This document shows positions 1 to 8,707 of a stretch of DNA of 60,917 bases, one piece after another. Both the position numbers and the translations under genes were made by a program. The stretch lies in NCBI RefSeq assembly GCF_003063645.1, contig NZ_NESJ01000017.1, positions 37,181 to 98,097 of the forward strand. Reading direction: 5' to 3'. The first letter of the stretch is position 1; the number at the start of each line of letters is the position of its first letter. The DNA comes from Limnohabitans sp. 2KL-51. Its GTDB lineage: Bacteria; Pseudomonadota; Gammaproteobacteria; Burkholderiales; Burkholderiaceae_C. The notes under the pieces were generated by a model. That model did not search any database and had not been told where the DNA came from. It was given only the letters and a program-made list of their open reading frames with translations.

Positions 1-932
1 TGCTGGGTGTGGGGTTCTTGGCATGGGCTTTGCAGGCTTTCGGACCGGTGTTCACCACCTCCGCAGGACTGGGGCAGGTGCAATTGCTGCAGGCCAATAT
101 TTCGCAGACCGACAAGTTCCAGGCCGCCAGTGGCGTGCGCGATGCGCTGCAGTGGTACGACGCTCAGTTGCGCGCCAGCCAGCAAGCCCTTGTCGTGGCC
201 CCGGAGACCGCCATTCCCTTGCTGCCGCAACATTTGCCAGAAGGCTACTGGTCTGGCTTGCAGGCGCATTTCGCCCAGCCGGGCCGACCTGCGGCCTTGG
301 TGGGCCTGCCCTTGGGCAGTCTGGAGCAGGGCTACACCAACTCGGTGGTGGCGCTGGGGCCGCAGGGCGCTGCGCCCTACCGTTATGACAAATCGCACCT
401 GGTGCCCTTTGGCGAGTTCATACCACCGGGTTTCGTCTGGTTCATCCGCATGATGAACATTCCTTTGGGCGATTTCAAATCGGGTGGATGGGACCAACCA
501 TCGCTGGCCTGGCAGGGCCAGCGATTGGCCCCCAACGTTTGTTACGAAGACCTGTTTGGCGAAGAGCTGGCCCTGCGTTTCAAAGACCCGGCCACAGCGC
601 CAACAGCCTTGGTGAATGTGAGCAACATCGCCTGGTTTGGCGACACGCTGGCGGTTGACCAGCACCTGAACATCTCGCGCCTGCGGGCCATTGAGCTGGG
701 CCGCCCCATGCTGCGCGCCACCAACACCGGGGCCACCGCCATCATCGATCACACCGGCCGCGTGACCGACCAGTTGCCACGCTTTACCCGGGGCAGCCTG
801 ACGGGCACTTTTGAAGGGCGTCATGGCCTCACGCCCTTTGCCCGCTGGGCTGGTGCCTGGGGCTTGGGGCCGCTGTGGGCGTTGTGCTGTGCGGTGGTGG
901 CTTGGGCTTTTTGGAAGCGGCAAAGGCCGTAA
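1..932 (+). CDS. lnt: Apolipoprotein N-acyltransferase, 3' part (start outside window)
   Basis: Inner-membrane enzyme that adds the third acyl chain to the N-terminal cysteine of lipoproteins. The reading frame is open from the first bases, so the 5' part (most membrane helices) lies upstream of the window. What remains is the periplasmic nitrilase-like domain and a final hydrophobic helix. The expected Glu-Lys-Cys triad is visible: Glu in VAPETA (codon near 204), Lys in YDKSHLVPFGEF (near 390) and Cys in NVCYEDLFGEE (near 540). The last 30 residues form a hydrophobic segment ending in basic residues, as in the family. It is followed by glyQ, a common betaproteobacterial order. The identification is secure; the true start cannot be seen. 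Confidence 0.93.
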   Translation, partial: LGVGFLAWALQAFGPVFTTSAGLGQVQLLQANISQTDKFQAASGVRDALQWYDAQLRASQQALVVAPETAIPLLPQHLPEGYWSGLQAHFAQPGRPAALVGLPLGSLEQGYTNSVVALGPQGAAPYRYDKSHLVPFGEFIPPGFVWFIRMMNIPLGDFKSGGWDQPSLAWQGQRLAPNVCYEDLFGEELALRFKDPATAPTALVNVSNIAWFGDTLAVDQHLNISRLRAIELGRPMLRATNTGATAIIDHTGRVTDQLPRFTRGSLTGTFEGRHGLTPFARWAGAWGLGPLWALCCAVVAWAFWKRQRP

Positions 933-1001
933 AATCAAGGGTTCGCGCAAAACTTGCGCCCATCCAACTCCGGCCAGCTCGCTGCTGGCTCCGCTTCGGC
1001 C

Positions 1002-1907
1002 ATGTTGACCTTCCAGCAGATCATTCTCAAATTGCAGCAGTACTGGGACGCCCAGGGCTGCGCCTTGCTTCAGCCCTACGACATGGAAGTCGGCGCTGGC
1101 ACCAGCCACACCGCCACGTTTTTGCGCGCCATTGGCCCCGAGCCTTGGAAAGCCGCTTATGTGCAACCCAGCCGACGCCCGAAAGACGGCCGCTACGGCG
1201 AGAACCCCAACCGCCTGCAGCACTACTACCAATACCAGGTGGTTTTGAAGCCCGCGCCCAGTAACATCCTGGAGCTGTACTTGGGCTCGCTCGAAGCCTT
1301 GGGCTTTGACCTCAAGAAAAACGACATCCGCTTCGTTGAAGACGATTGGGAAAACCCCACCCTTGGCGCTTGGGGCTTGGGCTGGGAAGTCTGGCTCAAC
1401 GGAATGGAAGTCACGCAGTTCACCTACTTCCAGCAAGTGGGCGGCATCGACTGCAAACCGATCACCGGCGAGATCACCTATGGGCTGGAGCGCTTGGCCA
1501 TGTACCTGCAGGGCGTGGACAACGTCTACAACCTGAAGTGGACCGACACCCTGAGTTATGGCGATGTGTATTTGCAAAACGAGCAAGAGCAGTCGGCTTA
1601 CAACTTTGAGCATTCGGACGCTGACTTCTTGTTCACCGCTTTCAGTGCGCACGAAAAACAAGCCCAGAACCTGATCGTTCAGCAGCTGGCCTTGCCCGCC
1701 TACGAGCAAGTGCTCAAGGCCGCACACACCTTCAACCTGCTGGACGCGCGCGGCGCGATCAGCGTGACCGAGCGCGCCGCCTACATCGGCCGCATCCGCA
1801 ACCTGGCCCGCAGCGTGGCGCAGAGTTATTACGAGAGCCGCGAACGTCTGGACTTCCCGATGGCCCCGCGTGAATGGGTTGCCCAAATGCCCAAGAAAGC
1901 CGCGTGA
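1002..1907 (+). CDS. glyQ: Glycine--tRNA ligase alpha subunit
   Basis: Catalytic subunit of the bacterial alpha2beta2 glycyl-tRNA synthetase, charging tRNA-Gly in the cytoplasm. The 301-residue product starts [15 protein letters not shown] and carries the family signatures [16 protein letters not shown] and the [19 protein letters not shown] block of the class II active site. Length fits the family (about 300 aa). An in-frame upstream ATG at 954 would add 16 residues that do not resemble the family, so the ATG at 1002 is preferred although no clear Shine-Dalgarno precedes it. The stop is 10 bp before glyS, so the two subunits are co-translated. Confidence 0.97.
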   Translation: MLTFQQIILKLQQYWDAQGCALLQPYDMEVGAGTSHTATFLRAIGPEPWKAAYVQPSRRPKDGRYGENPNRLQHYYQYQVVLKPAPSNILELYLGSLEALGFDLKKNDIRFVEDDWENPTLGAWGLGWEVWLNGMEVTQFTYFQQVGGIDCKPITGEITYGLERLAMYLQGVDNVYNLKWTDTLSYGDVYLQNEQEQSAYNFEHSDADFLFTAFSAHEKQAQNLIVQQLALPAYEQVLKAAHTFNLLDARGAISVTERAAYIGRIRNLARSVAQSYYESRERLDFPMAPREWVAQMPKKAA

Positions 1908-1917
1908 GGAGCACGAC

Positions 1918-4050
1918 ATGACGACACAAAATTTGCTGGTGGAATTGTTTGTGGAAGAGCTGCCGCCGAAGGTGCTCAACAAACTCGGCGCTGCTTTCTC
2001 TGGCGTGCTGGCCGAACAACTCAAGGCCCAGGGTTTGGCTGCGGCCGACGCGGTGGTGACGGCTTTTGCATCGCCCCGCCGCTTGGCCGCACATGTGACC
2101 AGCGTGCTGGCGCAAGGTGCCGACAAAGCCGTGCAGCAAAAGCTGATGCCCGTGGCCGTGGGCCTGGATGCGGCGGGCAACGCCACCCCCGCTTTGCTCA
2201 AAAAACTGCAAGCCCTGGGAGCGGATGTGAGCGACCCAGCCGCTGCCGTGGCTGCGCTCAAGCGTGCGCCAGATGGCAAAGCCGAAGCCCTGTTTTACGA
2301 CAGCATCGTGAAAGGCGCTTCGCTGCAAGCGGGTCTGCAAAAGGCGCTGGATGAAACGCTGGCCAAGCTGCCGATCCCCAAAGTCATGCAGTATCAGCTT
2401 GAAACCGATTGCGAATTACCAGGTTGGAGCAGTGTGAACTTTGTGCGCCCAGCGCACAGCCTGATTGCCTTGCATGGCAGCACCGTGGTACCGGTCAAGG
2501 CGCTGGGCCTGACAGCCGGCAACAGCACACAAGGCCACCGCTTTGAGGCCAAGGTCTCGCCCGTCGTGCTGCCGCATGCGGACCAATACGACGAAGTGCT
2601 CAAGCGCGATGGCTCGGTCATCGCCAGCTTTGCTGAGCGTCGCGCCGAGATCGTGCACCAGCTGAATGCTGCTGCTGCCAAGGTGGGCAACGGTGCCCGT
2701 CCGATCGAAGACGAAGCCCTGCTCGACGAAGTGACCGCCCTGGTCGAGCGCCCCAATGTGCTGACCTGCCAGTTCGAGACCGAGTTCTTGGGGGTCCCGC
2801 AAGAGTGCCTGATCCTCACGATGAAGGCCAATCAGAAATACTTTCCCTTGATCGATGCCTCGGGCAAGCTGACGAACCGTTTTTTGGTGGTGAGCAACAT
2901 CACGCCCGACGACGCTTCGTTGGTGATCGGCGGCAACGAGCGCGTGGTGCGCCCGCGCCTGGCCGATGCCAAATTCTTCTTTGACCAAGACCGCAAGAAA
3001 ACACTAGAGTCACGCGTCGACGGACTGTCCAAGGTGGTTTATCACAACAAGCTGGGCACTCAGGGCGAGCGCATGGCGCGTGTGTGCGCCATCGCTAAGG
3101 CCATCGGCCAGCAAGTGGGCGGCGATGCGCTGGCGGCGCAAGCCGAACAGGCCGCACGCTTGGCCAAGACCGATTTGCTGACCGACATGGTCGGCGAGTT
3201 CCCTGAACTGCAGGGCATCATGGGCGGCTATTACGCCCGCCACGATGGCCTGAGTACCGAGGTAGCCGAAGCCATCGAAGACCACTACAAACCCCGCTTT
3301 GCCGGTGACGACTTGCCCCGCAACCCAGTGGGCTTGGTGGTCGCTCTGGCCGATAAGCTCGAAACCCTGGTCGGCATGTTCGGCATCGGCAACGCGCCTA
3401 CCGGTGACAAAGACCCGTTCGCGCTGCGCCGCCATGCTTTGGGCGTGATCCGCATGCTGATCGAAAAAGACGTGGCACTGGGCTTGCCCGAATTGCTGGC
3501 GCTGTCTGCCCCCGTGTTTGGCGACAAGATCACGGGCGGCACAGAGGCCTTGATCGACTTCGTTTACGACCGCCTGTCGGGCAGCCTGCGCGAGCAAGGC
3601 TTCAGCGCGCAAGAGGTCGATGCCATTATGGCCTTGCGTCCTTCCCGTCTGGGGCAGGTCAACCAGTGCCTTTCGGCCGTGCGCGCCTTTGCCGCCTTGC
3701 CCGAGAGCCCTGCCTTGGCTGCGGCCAACAAGCGCATCGGCAACATTCTCAAAAAGGCCGGAGAGGTGGACGCCCACGTCAATCCCGCCTTGCTTCAGGA
3801 AGACGCCGAGAAAGGCCTGTTTGCGGTCATGCAACGGCTTCTACCCGAATCCGAATCGCAGTTTAATGCTGGTGACTACACCGCCAGCTTGCAAACCCTG
3901 GCCGCACTGCGCGCCCCGGTGGACGCTTTTTTTGACGACGTGATGGTCAACGCCGAAGAAATGGACCTGCGCTTGAACCGCCAGGGCCTGCTCAAGTCGC
4001 TGCATGTGGCCATGAACCGCGTGGCAGACTTGTCGCGTCTGGCGGCTTGA
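1918..4050 (+). CDS. glyS: Glycine--tRNA ligase beta subunit
   Basis: Beta subunit of tetrameric glycyl-tRNA synthetase, contributing tRNA binding. The 710-residue protein begins MTTQNLLVELFVEELPPKVL, the hallmark N-terminus of GlyS, and ends with an all-helical anticodon-binding (DALR-type) region containing the conserved FFDDVMVN segment. An HD-type core (ADKLETLVGMFGIG, PTGDKDPFALRR) lies around residues 480-510. The ATG at 1918 has GAGGA 7 bp upstream; a longer in-frame start at 1870 overlaps glyQ and is less likely. Directly downstream of glyQ. Confidence 0.97.
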   Translation: MTTQNLLVELFVEELPPKVLNKLGAAFSGVLAEQLKAQGLAAADAVVTAFASPRRLAAHVTSVLAQGADKAVQQKLMPVAVGLDAAGNATPALLKKLQALGADVSDPAAAVAALKRAPDGKAEALFYDSIVKGASLQAGLQKALDETLAKLPIPKVMQYQLETDCELPGWSSVNFVRPAHSLIALHGSTVVPVKALGLTAGNSTQGHRFEAKVSPVVLPHADQYDEVLKRDGSVIASFAERRAEIVHQLNAAAAKVGNGARPIEDEALLDEVTALVERPNVLTCQFETEFLGVPQECLILTMKANQKYFPLIDASGKLTNRFLVVSNITPDDASLVIGGNERVVRPRLADAKFFFDQDRKKTLESRVDGLSKVVYHNKLGTQGERMARVCAIAKAIGQQVGGDALAAQAEQAARLAKTDLLTDMVGEFPELQGIMGGYYARHDGLSTEVAEAIEDHYKPRFAGDDLPRNPVGLVVALADKLETLVGMFGIGNAPTGDKDPFALRRHALGVIRMLIEKDVALGLPELLALSAPVFGDKITGGTEALIDFVYDRLSGSLREQGFSAQEVDAIMALRPSRLGQVNQCLSAVRAFAALPESPALAAANKRIGNILKKAGEVDAHVNPALLQEDAEKGLFAVMQRLLPESESQFNAGDYTASLQTLAALRAPVDAFFDDVMVNAEEMDLRLNRQGLLKSLHVAMNRVADLSRLAA

Positions 4051-4087
4051 TCGACCGACCCTAGCAAGTTTCCTTACCCGAGCGCGC

Positions 4088-4684
4088 ATGAGCACCCATT
4101 TGAAACTCGTCATCCTCGACCGCGACGGCACCATCAACCGCACGGGTGACGAGTTCGTCAAATCGCCGGACGAGTGGCAGCCTTTACCCGGGGCGCTGGA
4201 AGCAATCAGCCGTCTGAACCACGCGGGTTTTCATGTGGTGCTGGCCACCAACGAGTCGGGCCTGGGTCGGGGCCTGTTTGACATGGCCGCCTTCAATGCT
4301 GTGCACAGCCACCTGATCAAAAAATTGGCGGCTGTGGGCGGGCGCATCGATGCCTTCTTCTATTGCCCGCATGCGGCCGATGAGGGTTGTGGTTGCCGCA
4401 AACCCTGGCCGGGTCTTTTCTCGCAAATTGCCGAGCGCTATGGCGTGGACCTGAACGGTGTGCCCTGCATTGGCAACAGCCTGATCGACATGCAAGTCGC
4501 CGAAGTGGTGGGTTGCGTGCCGCACCTGGTGCTGAGTGGCCGTCATCCCGAATGGCTGGGGCAAGCTTTGCCACCGGGTTTTCCGGTCGGCACACAGGTG
4601 CATACCGATCTGGCCGCCTGTGTCGATCATTTACTGGGCTCTGAATCGGGCTCGCGCTTACCTTTGACAACGACGCCAACATGA
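4088..4684 (+). CDS. gmhB: D-glycero-beta-D-manno-heptose 1,7-bisphosphate 7-phosphatase (GmhB-like HAD phosphatase)
   Basis: Predicted to remove the 7-phosphate in ADP-heptose synthesis for the lipopolysaccharide core. The 198-residue protein has the HAD motif I DRDGTIN (residues 11-17), motif II ATNESG and the zinc-binding loop CPHAADEGCGCRKP typical of GmhB. One oddity: HAD motif IV, normally GDSxxD or GDKxxD, reads GNSLIDM, so the first magnesium-binding Asp is Asn; the second Asp is kept. This may lower activity or change metal use. The stop overlaps the plsC start by 4 bp (ATGA), so it is translationally coupled to the acyltransferase. Assignment to the family is firm; activity is inferred. 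Confidence 0.88.
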   Translation: MSTHLKLVILDRDGTINRTGDEFVKSPDEWQPLPGALEAISRLNHAGFHVVLATNESGLGRGLFDMAAFNAVHSHLIKKLAAVGGRIDAFFYCPHAADEGCGCRKPWPGLFSQIAERYGVDLNGVPCIGNSLIDMQVAEVVGCVPHLVLSGRHPEWLGQALPPGFPVGTQVHTDLAACVDHLLGSESGSRLPLTTTPT

Positions 4685-5430
4685 ATTTCATCCGCTCTCT
4701 GGTCCATGTGTTGTGGATGGCCATCACCGTCATCCCTTGGGCCCTGTTTGTGGTGCTGATCTCTTATTTCGTCAGCAGCACACGCCTGTATTGGTTTTGC
4801 GCGGGCTGGTTGCGCCTGGCGGTGAACAGCGGCACCTGGATTTTGGGTATCAAAAACCGCATCCAGGGCATGGAAAACTTGCCCCAGGGCACCAAGGACC
4901 CAGCCGTCTTGTTGGTCAAACACCAGTCGACCTGGGAGACCTTTGTGATGCCCGCGATCATGCCGCACCCCTTAGCCTATGTGTTCAAAAAAGAGCTGCT
5001 GCACGTCCCGTTCTTTGGCTGGGCCATGGCGCGCATGGACATGATCCACATCGACCGCAAGCAGCGCTCGCGTGCCTTTGCCAAGGTGGTTCAGCAAGGC
5101 CGCAGGCTGATGGCCGAGGGGGTTTGGGTCATCATGTTCCCCGAAGGCACACGCATTCCGCGGGGCCAAAAAGGCGAGTACAAAAGCGGCGGTGCGCGCC
5201 TGGCCATTGCGGCCGGTGTGCCGGTGATCCCGATTGCCGTCACCTCGGCGCGTTGCTGGCCGACACGGGCCTTCGTCAAAAAACCCGGGGTGGTGGACAT
5301 CTCGATTGGCCGCGCCATTCCGAGCGAAGGCCGCAGTGCCGACGAGTTGATGCAAGAGGTCGAGACCTGGATCGAATCTGAAATGCACCGCCTTGACCCC
5401 GAGGCTTACCCCGCTGTCTCCGGGCAATGA
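4681..5430 (+). CDS. plsC: 1-acyl-sn-glycerol-3-phosphate acyltransferase
   Basis: Makes phosphatidic acid from lysophosphatidic acid at the inner membrane. The 249-residue protein has an N-terminal hydrophobic anchor (residues 8-32), acyltransferase motif I at residues 81-86 (HQSTWE) and motif III FPEGTRIPRG at 153-162. Motif I has Glu in place of the usual Asp of H-x4-D, a conservative change I believe is common in betaproteobacterial PlsC. It overlaps gmhB by 4 bp at its start and the next gene by 4 bp at its end, so all three are probably one transcript. Confidence 0.93.
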   Translation: MNFIRSLVHVLWMAITVIPWALFVVLISYFVSSTRLYWFCAGWLRLAVNSGTWILGIKNRIQGMENLPQGTKDPAVLLVKHQSTWETFVMPAIMPHPLAYVFKKELLHVPFFGWAMARMDMIHIDRKQRSRAFAKVVQQGRRLMAEGVWVIMFPEGTRIPRGQKGEYKSGGARLAIAAGVPVIPIAVTSARCWPTRAFVKKPGVVDISIGRAIPSEGRSADELMQEVETWIESEMHRLDPEAYPAVSGQ

Positions 5431-6389
5431 TCAGGGCTGGGCGAAGCATGCGCGCGCCTTTGCAGTTTGTGCTGGACTTTTTCACTGGGGGTGACCCGGT
5501 GCAGCCCGCACCGCCCGCCTCGGTCGCCCCCACAGCAGATGCGCGTGTGCCGGATGTTTCATCTGCACCTTCTTCGCCTTCTGCGTCAGTCCCCAGCACA
5601 GGGGATCAAGAAACGCCTTTGGCTCACCCAGAAAACAGTCCCTGGGGCTTTATCCACCCCGCCGCCAACCGCCACGCCCAGCTGCAGGGCGTCACGGTGT
5701 CTTACCGTTTTGAACGCTCGCGCCGCAAGAGCATCGGCTTTCTGGTGGGGGCTGATGGTTTGGTGGTGCGATCGCCCAACTGGGTGACGATGCGCGAGGT
5801 GGATGCCGCGGTGCAAGAAAAAGGCGCCTGGATAGTGGCCAAGTTGCAGCAATTCAAAGAGCGGCAGACCGAACAGTTTCATAAAGCCATTGAGTGGCGG
5901 CACGGGGCCGAGGTGCCGTTTTTGGGGCGCACCGTGCAGCTGTGTGTGCTTGAGCGCGGTGTAGGGCGCGTGCTGGGTCAAGACATTCCGCCCGAGCAGG
6001 TGCTGCCCGTGACGGTGCCGCCCGGTGCCTCGGTGACCCAGGTGCGCGATGCTGCGCAGGCTTGGCTCAAAAAGCAGGCCAAAGTCCTGTTTGAAGAGCG
6101 CCTGCACCACTTTGCACCCCTGTTGGGCGTGCGTTGGCAAAAGCTCAGCCTGTCCAGCGCCAGCACGCGTTGGGGAAGCGCCCGCGTCGACGGTCACATC
6201 CGCCTGAATTGGCGGCTCATCCACTTGCCCATCAGCCAGATCGACTACGTGGTAGTCCACGAGTTGGCCCACCTGCGCGAGATGAACCACAGCCCCCGAT
6301 TTTGGGAGACCGTGGGCGAGGTCATGCCCGACTACGCAGAGCGCCGCAAAGCCTTGCGCCAGGCACCGGTGGATCTCAAAGAAGACTGA
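5427..6389 (+). CDS. YgjP-like (DUF45, SprT/M48-type) zinc metallopeptidase
   Basis: Putative cytosolic metalloprotease of the YgjP/WLM family. The 320-residue protein has a Pro/Ala-rich N-terminus of about 70 residues, then a domain with RFERSRRKSIGF and WGSARVDGHIRLNWRL, and a C-terminal zinc site HELAHLREMNHSPRFW starting at about residue 278 (HExxH plus downstream His). Substrate unknown. The ATG overlaps plsC's stop (ATGA). Its 3' end overlaps the convergent metallo-hydrolase gene by 14 bp. Confidence 0.85.
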   Translation: MIRAGRSMRAPLQFVLDFFTGGDPVQPAPPASVAPTADARVPDVSSAPSSPSASVPSTGDQETPLAHPENSPWGFIHPAANRHAQLQGVTVSYRFERSRRKSIGFLVGADGLVVRSPNWVTMREVDAAVQEKGAWIVAKLQQFKERQTEQFHKAIEWRHGAEVPFLGRTVQLCVLERGVGRVLGQDIPPEQVLPVTVPPGASVTQVRDAAQAWLKKQAKVLFEERLHHFAPLLGVRWQKLSLSSASTRWGSARVDGHIRLNWRLIHLPISQIDYVVVHELAHLREMNHSPRFWETVGEVMPDYAERRKALRQAPVDLKED

Positions 6390-7563
6390 GGCGTGCCTCG
6401 GGTGAAGGCGCGTCTGACGGACTGGTGCTGAACCGCACCACCCCATCGGATCCTCGATCGCGCTGCATTTGACCGGACAGCCACAGCAGGTTCAGGTGGG
6501 CCACGGCTTCGCCCAAGGCGAAGGTGGTTTGGTGTACGTCCAAGGGGCGTTTGAAGAGCACGGGCAGCAGTTCGTGGGCGCAGTGCGCTTGCAATGTGCA
6601 GGCGCTCAGCAGTTCGGCAAGGCGATCTTGGTGGTGGGTTTGCAGTTGCGCAATGCGCGTGGCTGCGCCTTGAAACGGCCGCCCGTGCGAGGGCAACACC
6701 AAGGTGGTGTCCGGCAGGTGCGCCATGCGCTGCAGCGAGCCCAGAAACAGCTGCAGCGGGTTGCTGTCGGGCTCCATCGCATACACACTGACATTGGTGG
6801 AAATGGACGGCAGCAGCATGTCACCGCTGATCATCAACTGCTGTTGCGCATCGAGCAAAGCCATGTGTTCGGGCGAGTGACCATAGCCGCTGATGCACTG
6901 CCAGATGCGCTCGCCAATGCGCACACGCGCACCGTCCATCAAGCGCACATAAGCGTTGGGGATCTTCGGAACCATGCTGGGGTAATAACCGACACGGGCC
7001 TGCACCTGAGCCAGTTCGTCGGGTTGGCTCCAGCCATGCGCGGTGAAAAAAGCCACGGTAGGTGCCCCGCCAAAATTGGACAGTCCGCTGCAAGCGAGCA
7101 GCGACGACTGGTATTCGCTGGTGCTCATCCACAAAGGGGCTTGCCAGCGCTCGCACAACCAATGGGCCAGGCCCATGTGGTCGGGGTGCATGTGCGTGAC
7201 CAGCACGCGCAGGATCGGCAAGCCTTGCAGCGCCTGCGTTTCGATCTGCTGCCAGGCCTCTCGGGTGGCAGGGTTGTCGACGCCGCAGTCCACCGCCGTC
7301 CATCCCTCTTGCATCACGCCGGATTGCGTGGGGTGGGGCAGACGGTCACGCAGCAGCCACAGGTTGATGTGGTTGAGGGCAAAGGGAAGGCCCATGCGCA
7401 ACCAGAACACACCAGGTGCCACTTCGGTGACCGTGCCGGACTGCGGCAGGTGCTCGCCCAGGGGATAAAGCAGCGGCGGCATGGCCGTTCGCAACTCGGG
7501 GGCGGGCGGGGCGTGGGACGAATCAGGCATGCGGGGGGTGGTTTCGGTTAGCATTCGGACCAT
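6376..7563 (-). CDS. MBL-fold metallo-hydrolase
   Basis: Metallo-beta-lactamase-fold hydrolase of about 395 residues. The metal site is clear: THMHPDHMGLAHW (HxHxDH near residue 124), then GYGHSPEHMAL and SGDMLLPSISTN, and LPSHGRPF near the C-terminus. This resembles the glyoxalase II/LACTB2-type branch; the natural thioester or ester substrate is unknown. It diverges from liuR across a perfect palindromic operator, which suggests joint control with branched-chain acyl-CoA catabolism. The start is uncertain: in-frame ATGs lie at 7584, 7563, 7554 and 7530, and the most upstream one falls inside the operator, so a later start is more likely. No strong ribosome-binding site marks any of them. 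Confidence 0.82.
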   Translation of the reverse strand: MVRMLTETTPRMPDSSHAPPAPELRTAMPPLLYPLGEHLPQSGTVTEVAPGVFWLRMGLPFALNHINLWLLRDRLPHPTQSGVMQEGWTAVDCGVDNPATREAWQQIETQALQGLPILRVLVTHMHPDHMGLAHWLCERWQAPLWMSTSEYQSSLLACSGLSNFGGAPTVAFFTAHGWSQPDELAQVQARVGYYPSMVPKIPNAYVRLMDGARVRIGERIWQCISGYGHSPEHMALLDAQQQLMISGDMLLPSISTNVSVYAMEPDSNPLQLFLGSLQRMAHLPDTTLVLPSHGRPFQGAATRIAQLQTHHQDRLAELLSACTLQAHCAHELLPVLFKRPLDVHQTTFALGEAVAHLNLLWLSGQMQRDRGSDGVVRFSTSPSDAPSPEARLSLL

Positions 7564-7584
7564 TGACGTTAACGTTAACGTCAA
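7563..7584. promoter_or_regulatory. Perfect 22-bp palindrome: probable LiuR operator with the liuR promoter
   Basis: The half-site TTGACGTTAAC is followed by its exact reverse complement. Its left end supplies a -35 hexamer TTGACG (7563-7568), followed after 17 bp by TATGAA (7586-7591). A MerR-family regulator gene (liuR) starts 75 bp downstream, and a near-identical site lies at 8128. LiuR regulators of this family are known to bind palindromes inside promoter spacers; binding here is inferred. Confidence 0.8.
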
Positions 7585-7659
7585 ATATGAATCGTTATTC
7601 TAGGAGGCAGCTTTTCGCAAGGCTGTCCCCCTTGCGCAAGACGGTGAGGACCCCACGCC

Positions 7660-8064
7660 ATGGCGAACACTTACACGATCAGCGATCTGGCCCAAGAATT
7701 TGACCTGACCACCCGTGCCATTCGTTTTTACGAAGACATGGGCTTGCTCGAACCCGAGCGTTCTGGCCCAGGGGGGCGCAACCGCGTGTATTCGGCCCGC
7801 GACCGCACCCGTTTGAAACTCACCTTGCGCGCCAAGCGGCTGGGCTTGTCGCTCAACGAAGCCAAGGGACTGATCGACATGTACGACAGTCCTCGCGATA
7901 CGGTGCCGCAGCTCAAAAAATTCCTCGTGGTGCTGGCCGAACACCGCCAACAGCTGGAGTCGCAATTGGCCGACCTGGAGGCGACGCTGGACGAAGTCAA
8001 AACCCACGAAAAAGAGACCCGCAGTTTGCTGAACAAGGCCAATAAGGCCGTTCCAGCCAGCTGA
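7660..8064 (+). CDS. liuR: LiuR-like MerR-family transcriptional regulator
   Basis: Transcription factor of 134 residues. The N-terminal winged helix-turn-helix (TISDLAQEFDLTTRAIRFYEDMGLL, residues 5-30) and RNRVYSARDRTRL wing are MerR type. A C-terminal coiled coil (residues 85-125) follows, with no metal-binding cysteines. In proteobacteria LiuR of this type controls leucine/isovalerate and acyl-CoA catabolism, and here the two flanking palindromes plus the neighbouring isovaleryl-CoA dehydrogenase fit that role. A GTGAGGA ribosome-binding site lies 9 bp before the ATG. Confidence 0.87.
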   Translation: MANTYTISDLAQEFDLTTRAIRFYEDMGLLEPERSGPGGRNRVYSARDRTRLKLTLRAKRLGLSLNEAKGLIDMYDSPRDTVPQLKKFLVVLAEHRQQLESQLADLEATLDEVKTHEKETRSLLNKANKAVPAS

Positions 8065-8127
8065 TCTCCGCGGTTTGGGCCGTACCGAGACCCCCGTGTT
8101 GCGGGCATGCTGGCCACCGGCTATTGG

Positions 8128-8149
8128 TTGACGTTGACGTAAACGTCAA
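8128..8149 (+). promoter_or_regulatory. Second LiuR-type operator and promoter for the thioesterase-liuA unit
   Basis: A 22-bp near-palindrome (20 of 22 positions symmetric) with outer halves TTGACGTT and AACGTCAA, matching the operator at 7563. TTGACG at its left end (8128-8133) serves as -35, and TACAGT (8151-8156) follows after 17 bp as -10, facing the thioesterase and liuA. Confidence 0.78.
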
Positions 8150-8185
8150 TTACAGTTCGGCTTGACCTTAACCTCCGGATGCGAT

Positions 8186-8620
8186 GTGACCTCAGCCCTG
8201 ACCCCCCACGAGCGTGTTGCCACGAGCCTGGCCCGTCAGGGCATGATGAACCACTTGGGTGTTCGCCTGTTGTCGGCCTCGGTTGGGCGGGTCGAACTGG
8301 CGGTGCCATACAGCGACAAGGTCACGCAGCAACAGGGCGGTTACCACGGTGGTGCCATTGGCGCACTGGCGGACATTGCCGCCGGTTACGCTGCACTGAC
8401 CGTGTCGCCAGAAGGCATGGAAGTCACCACAGTGGAATACAAGATCAACTTTCTCTCCAACTTTCAAGGCGGAGAGATTCGCGCCACCGGTCGCGTCACC
8501 AAGGCGGGCAAACGCATCATCGTGACCACGGCCGAGGTGGTGCACATCGACGACACCGGCAAACGCTCGGACTGCGCGGTGATGCAGTCGACGCTGGTGC
8601 CTGTAGCCAAAACTTACTAG
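8186..8620 (+). CDS. PaaI-type hotdog-fold thioesterase
   Basis: Putative acyl-CoA thioesterase of 144 residues with the PaaI-like hotdog pattern: QQGGYHGGAIGALADIAAGYAA (catalytic HGG-x-ALAD region), then VEYKINFLSNFQGGEIRATGRVTKAGKRIIVTTAEV. It probably hydrolyses an acyl-CoA intermediate of the neighbouring degradation route or relieves CoA sequestration. The GTG at 8186 has GGA 6 bp upstream and gives a family-like N-terminus; a TTG at 8162 is an alternative. It follows the second LiuR-type promoter directly. Confidence 0.83.
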   Translation: MTSALTPHERVATSLARQGMMNHLGVRLLSASVGRVELAVPYSDKVTQQQGGYHGGAIGALADIAAGYAALTVSPEGMEVTTVEYKINFLSNFQGGEIRATGRVTKAGKRIIVTTAEVVHIDDTGKRSDCAVMQSTLVPVAKTY

Positions 8621-8637
8621 TGTGTTCAGCGTTGGGC

Positions 8638-8692
8638 GTTTTGCGTTCAGCGTGAAAATCAACTGAAACTGCTCAACGCTCAACGCAAAACC
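8638..8692. repeat. Imperfect inverted repeat between thioesterase and liuA
   Basis: Arms GTTTTGCGTTCAGCGT (8638-8653) and ACGCTCAACGCAAAAC (8677-8692) match at 15 of 16 positions around a 23-nt loop. It lies just before the liuA ribosome-binding region and lacks a T-run. It may be a repeat element, mRNA-processing hairpin or weak attenuator. Confidence 0.6.
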
Positions 8693-8707
8693 CCATTAGG
8701 AACCCCC

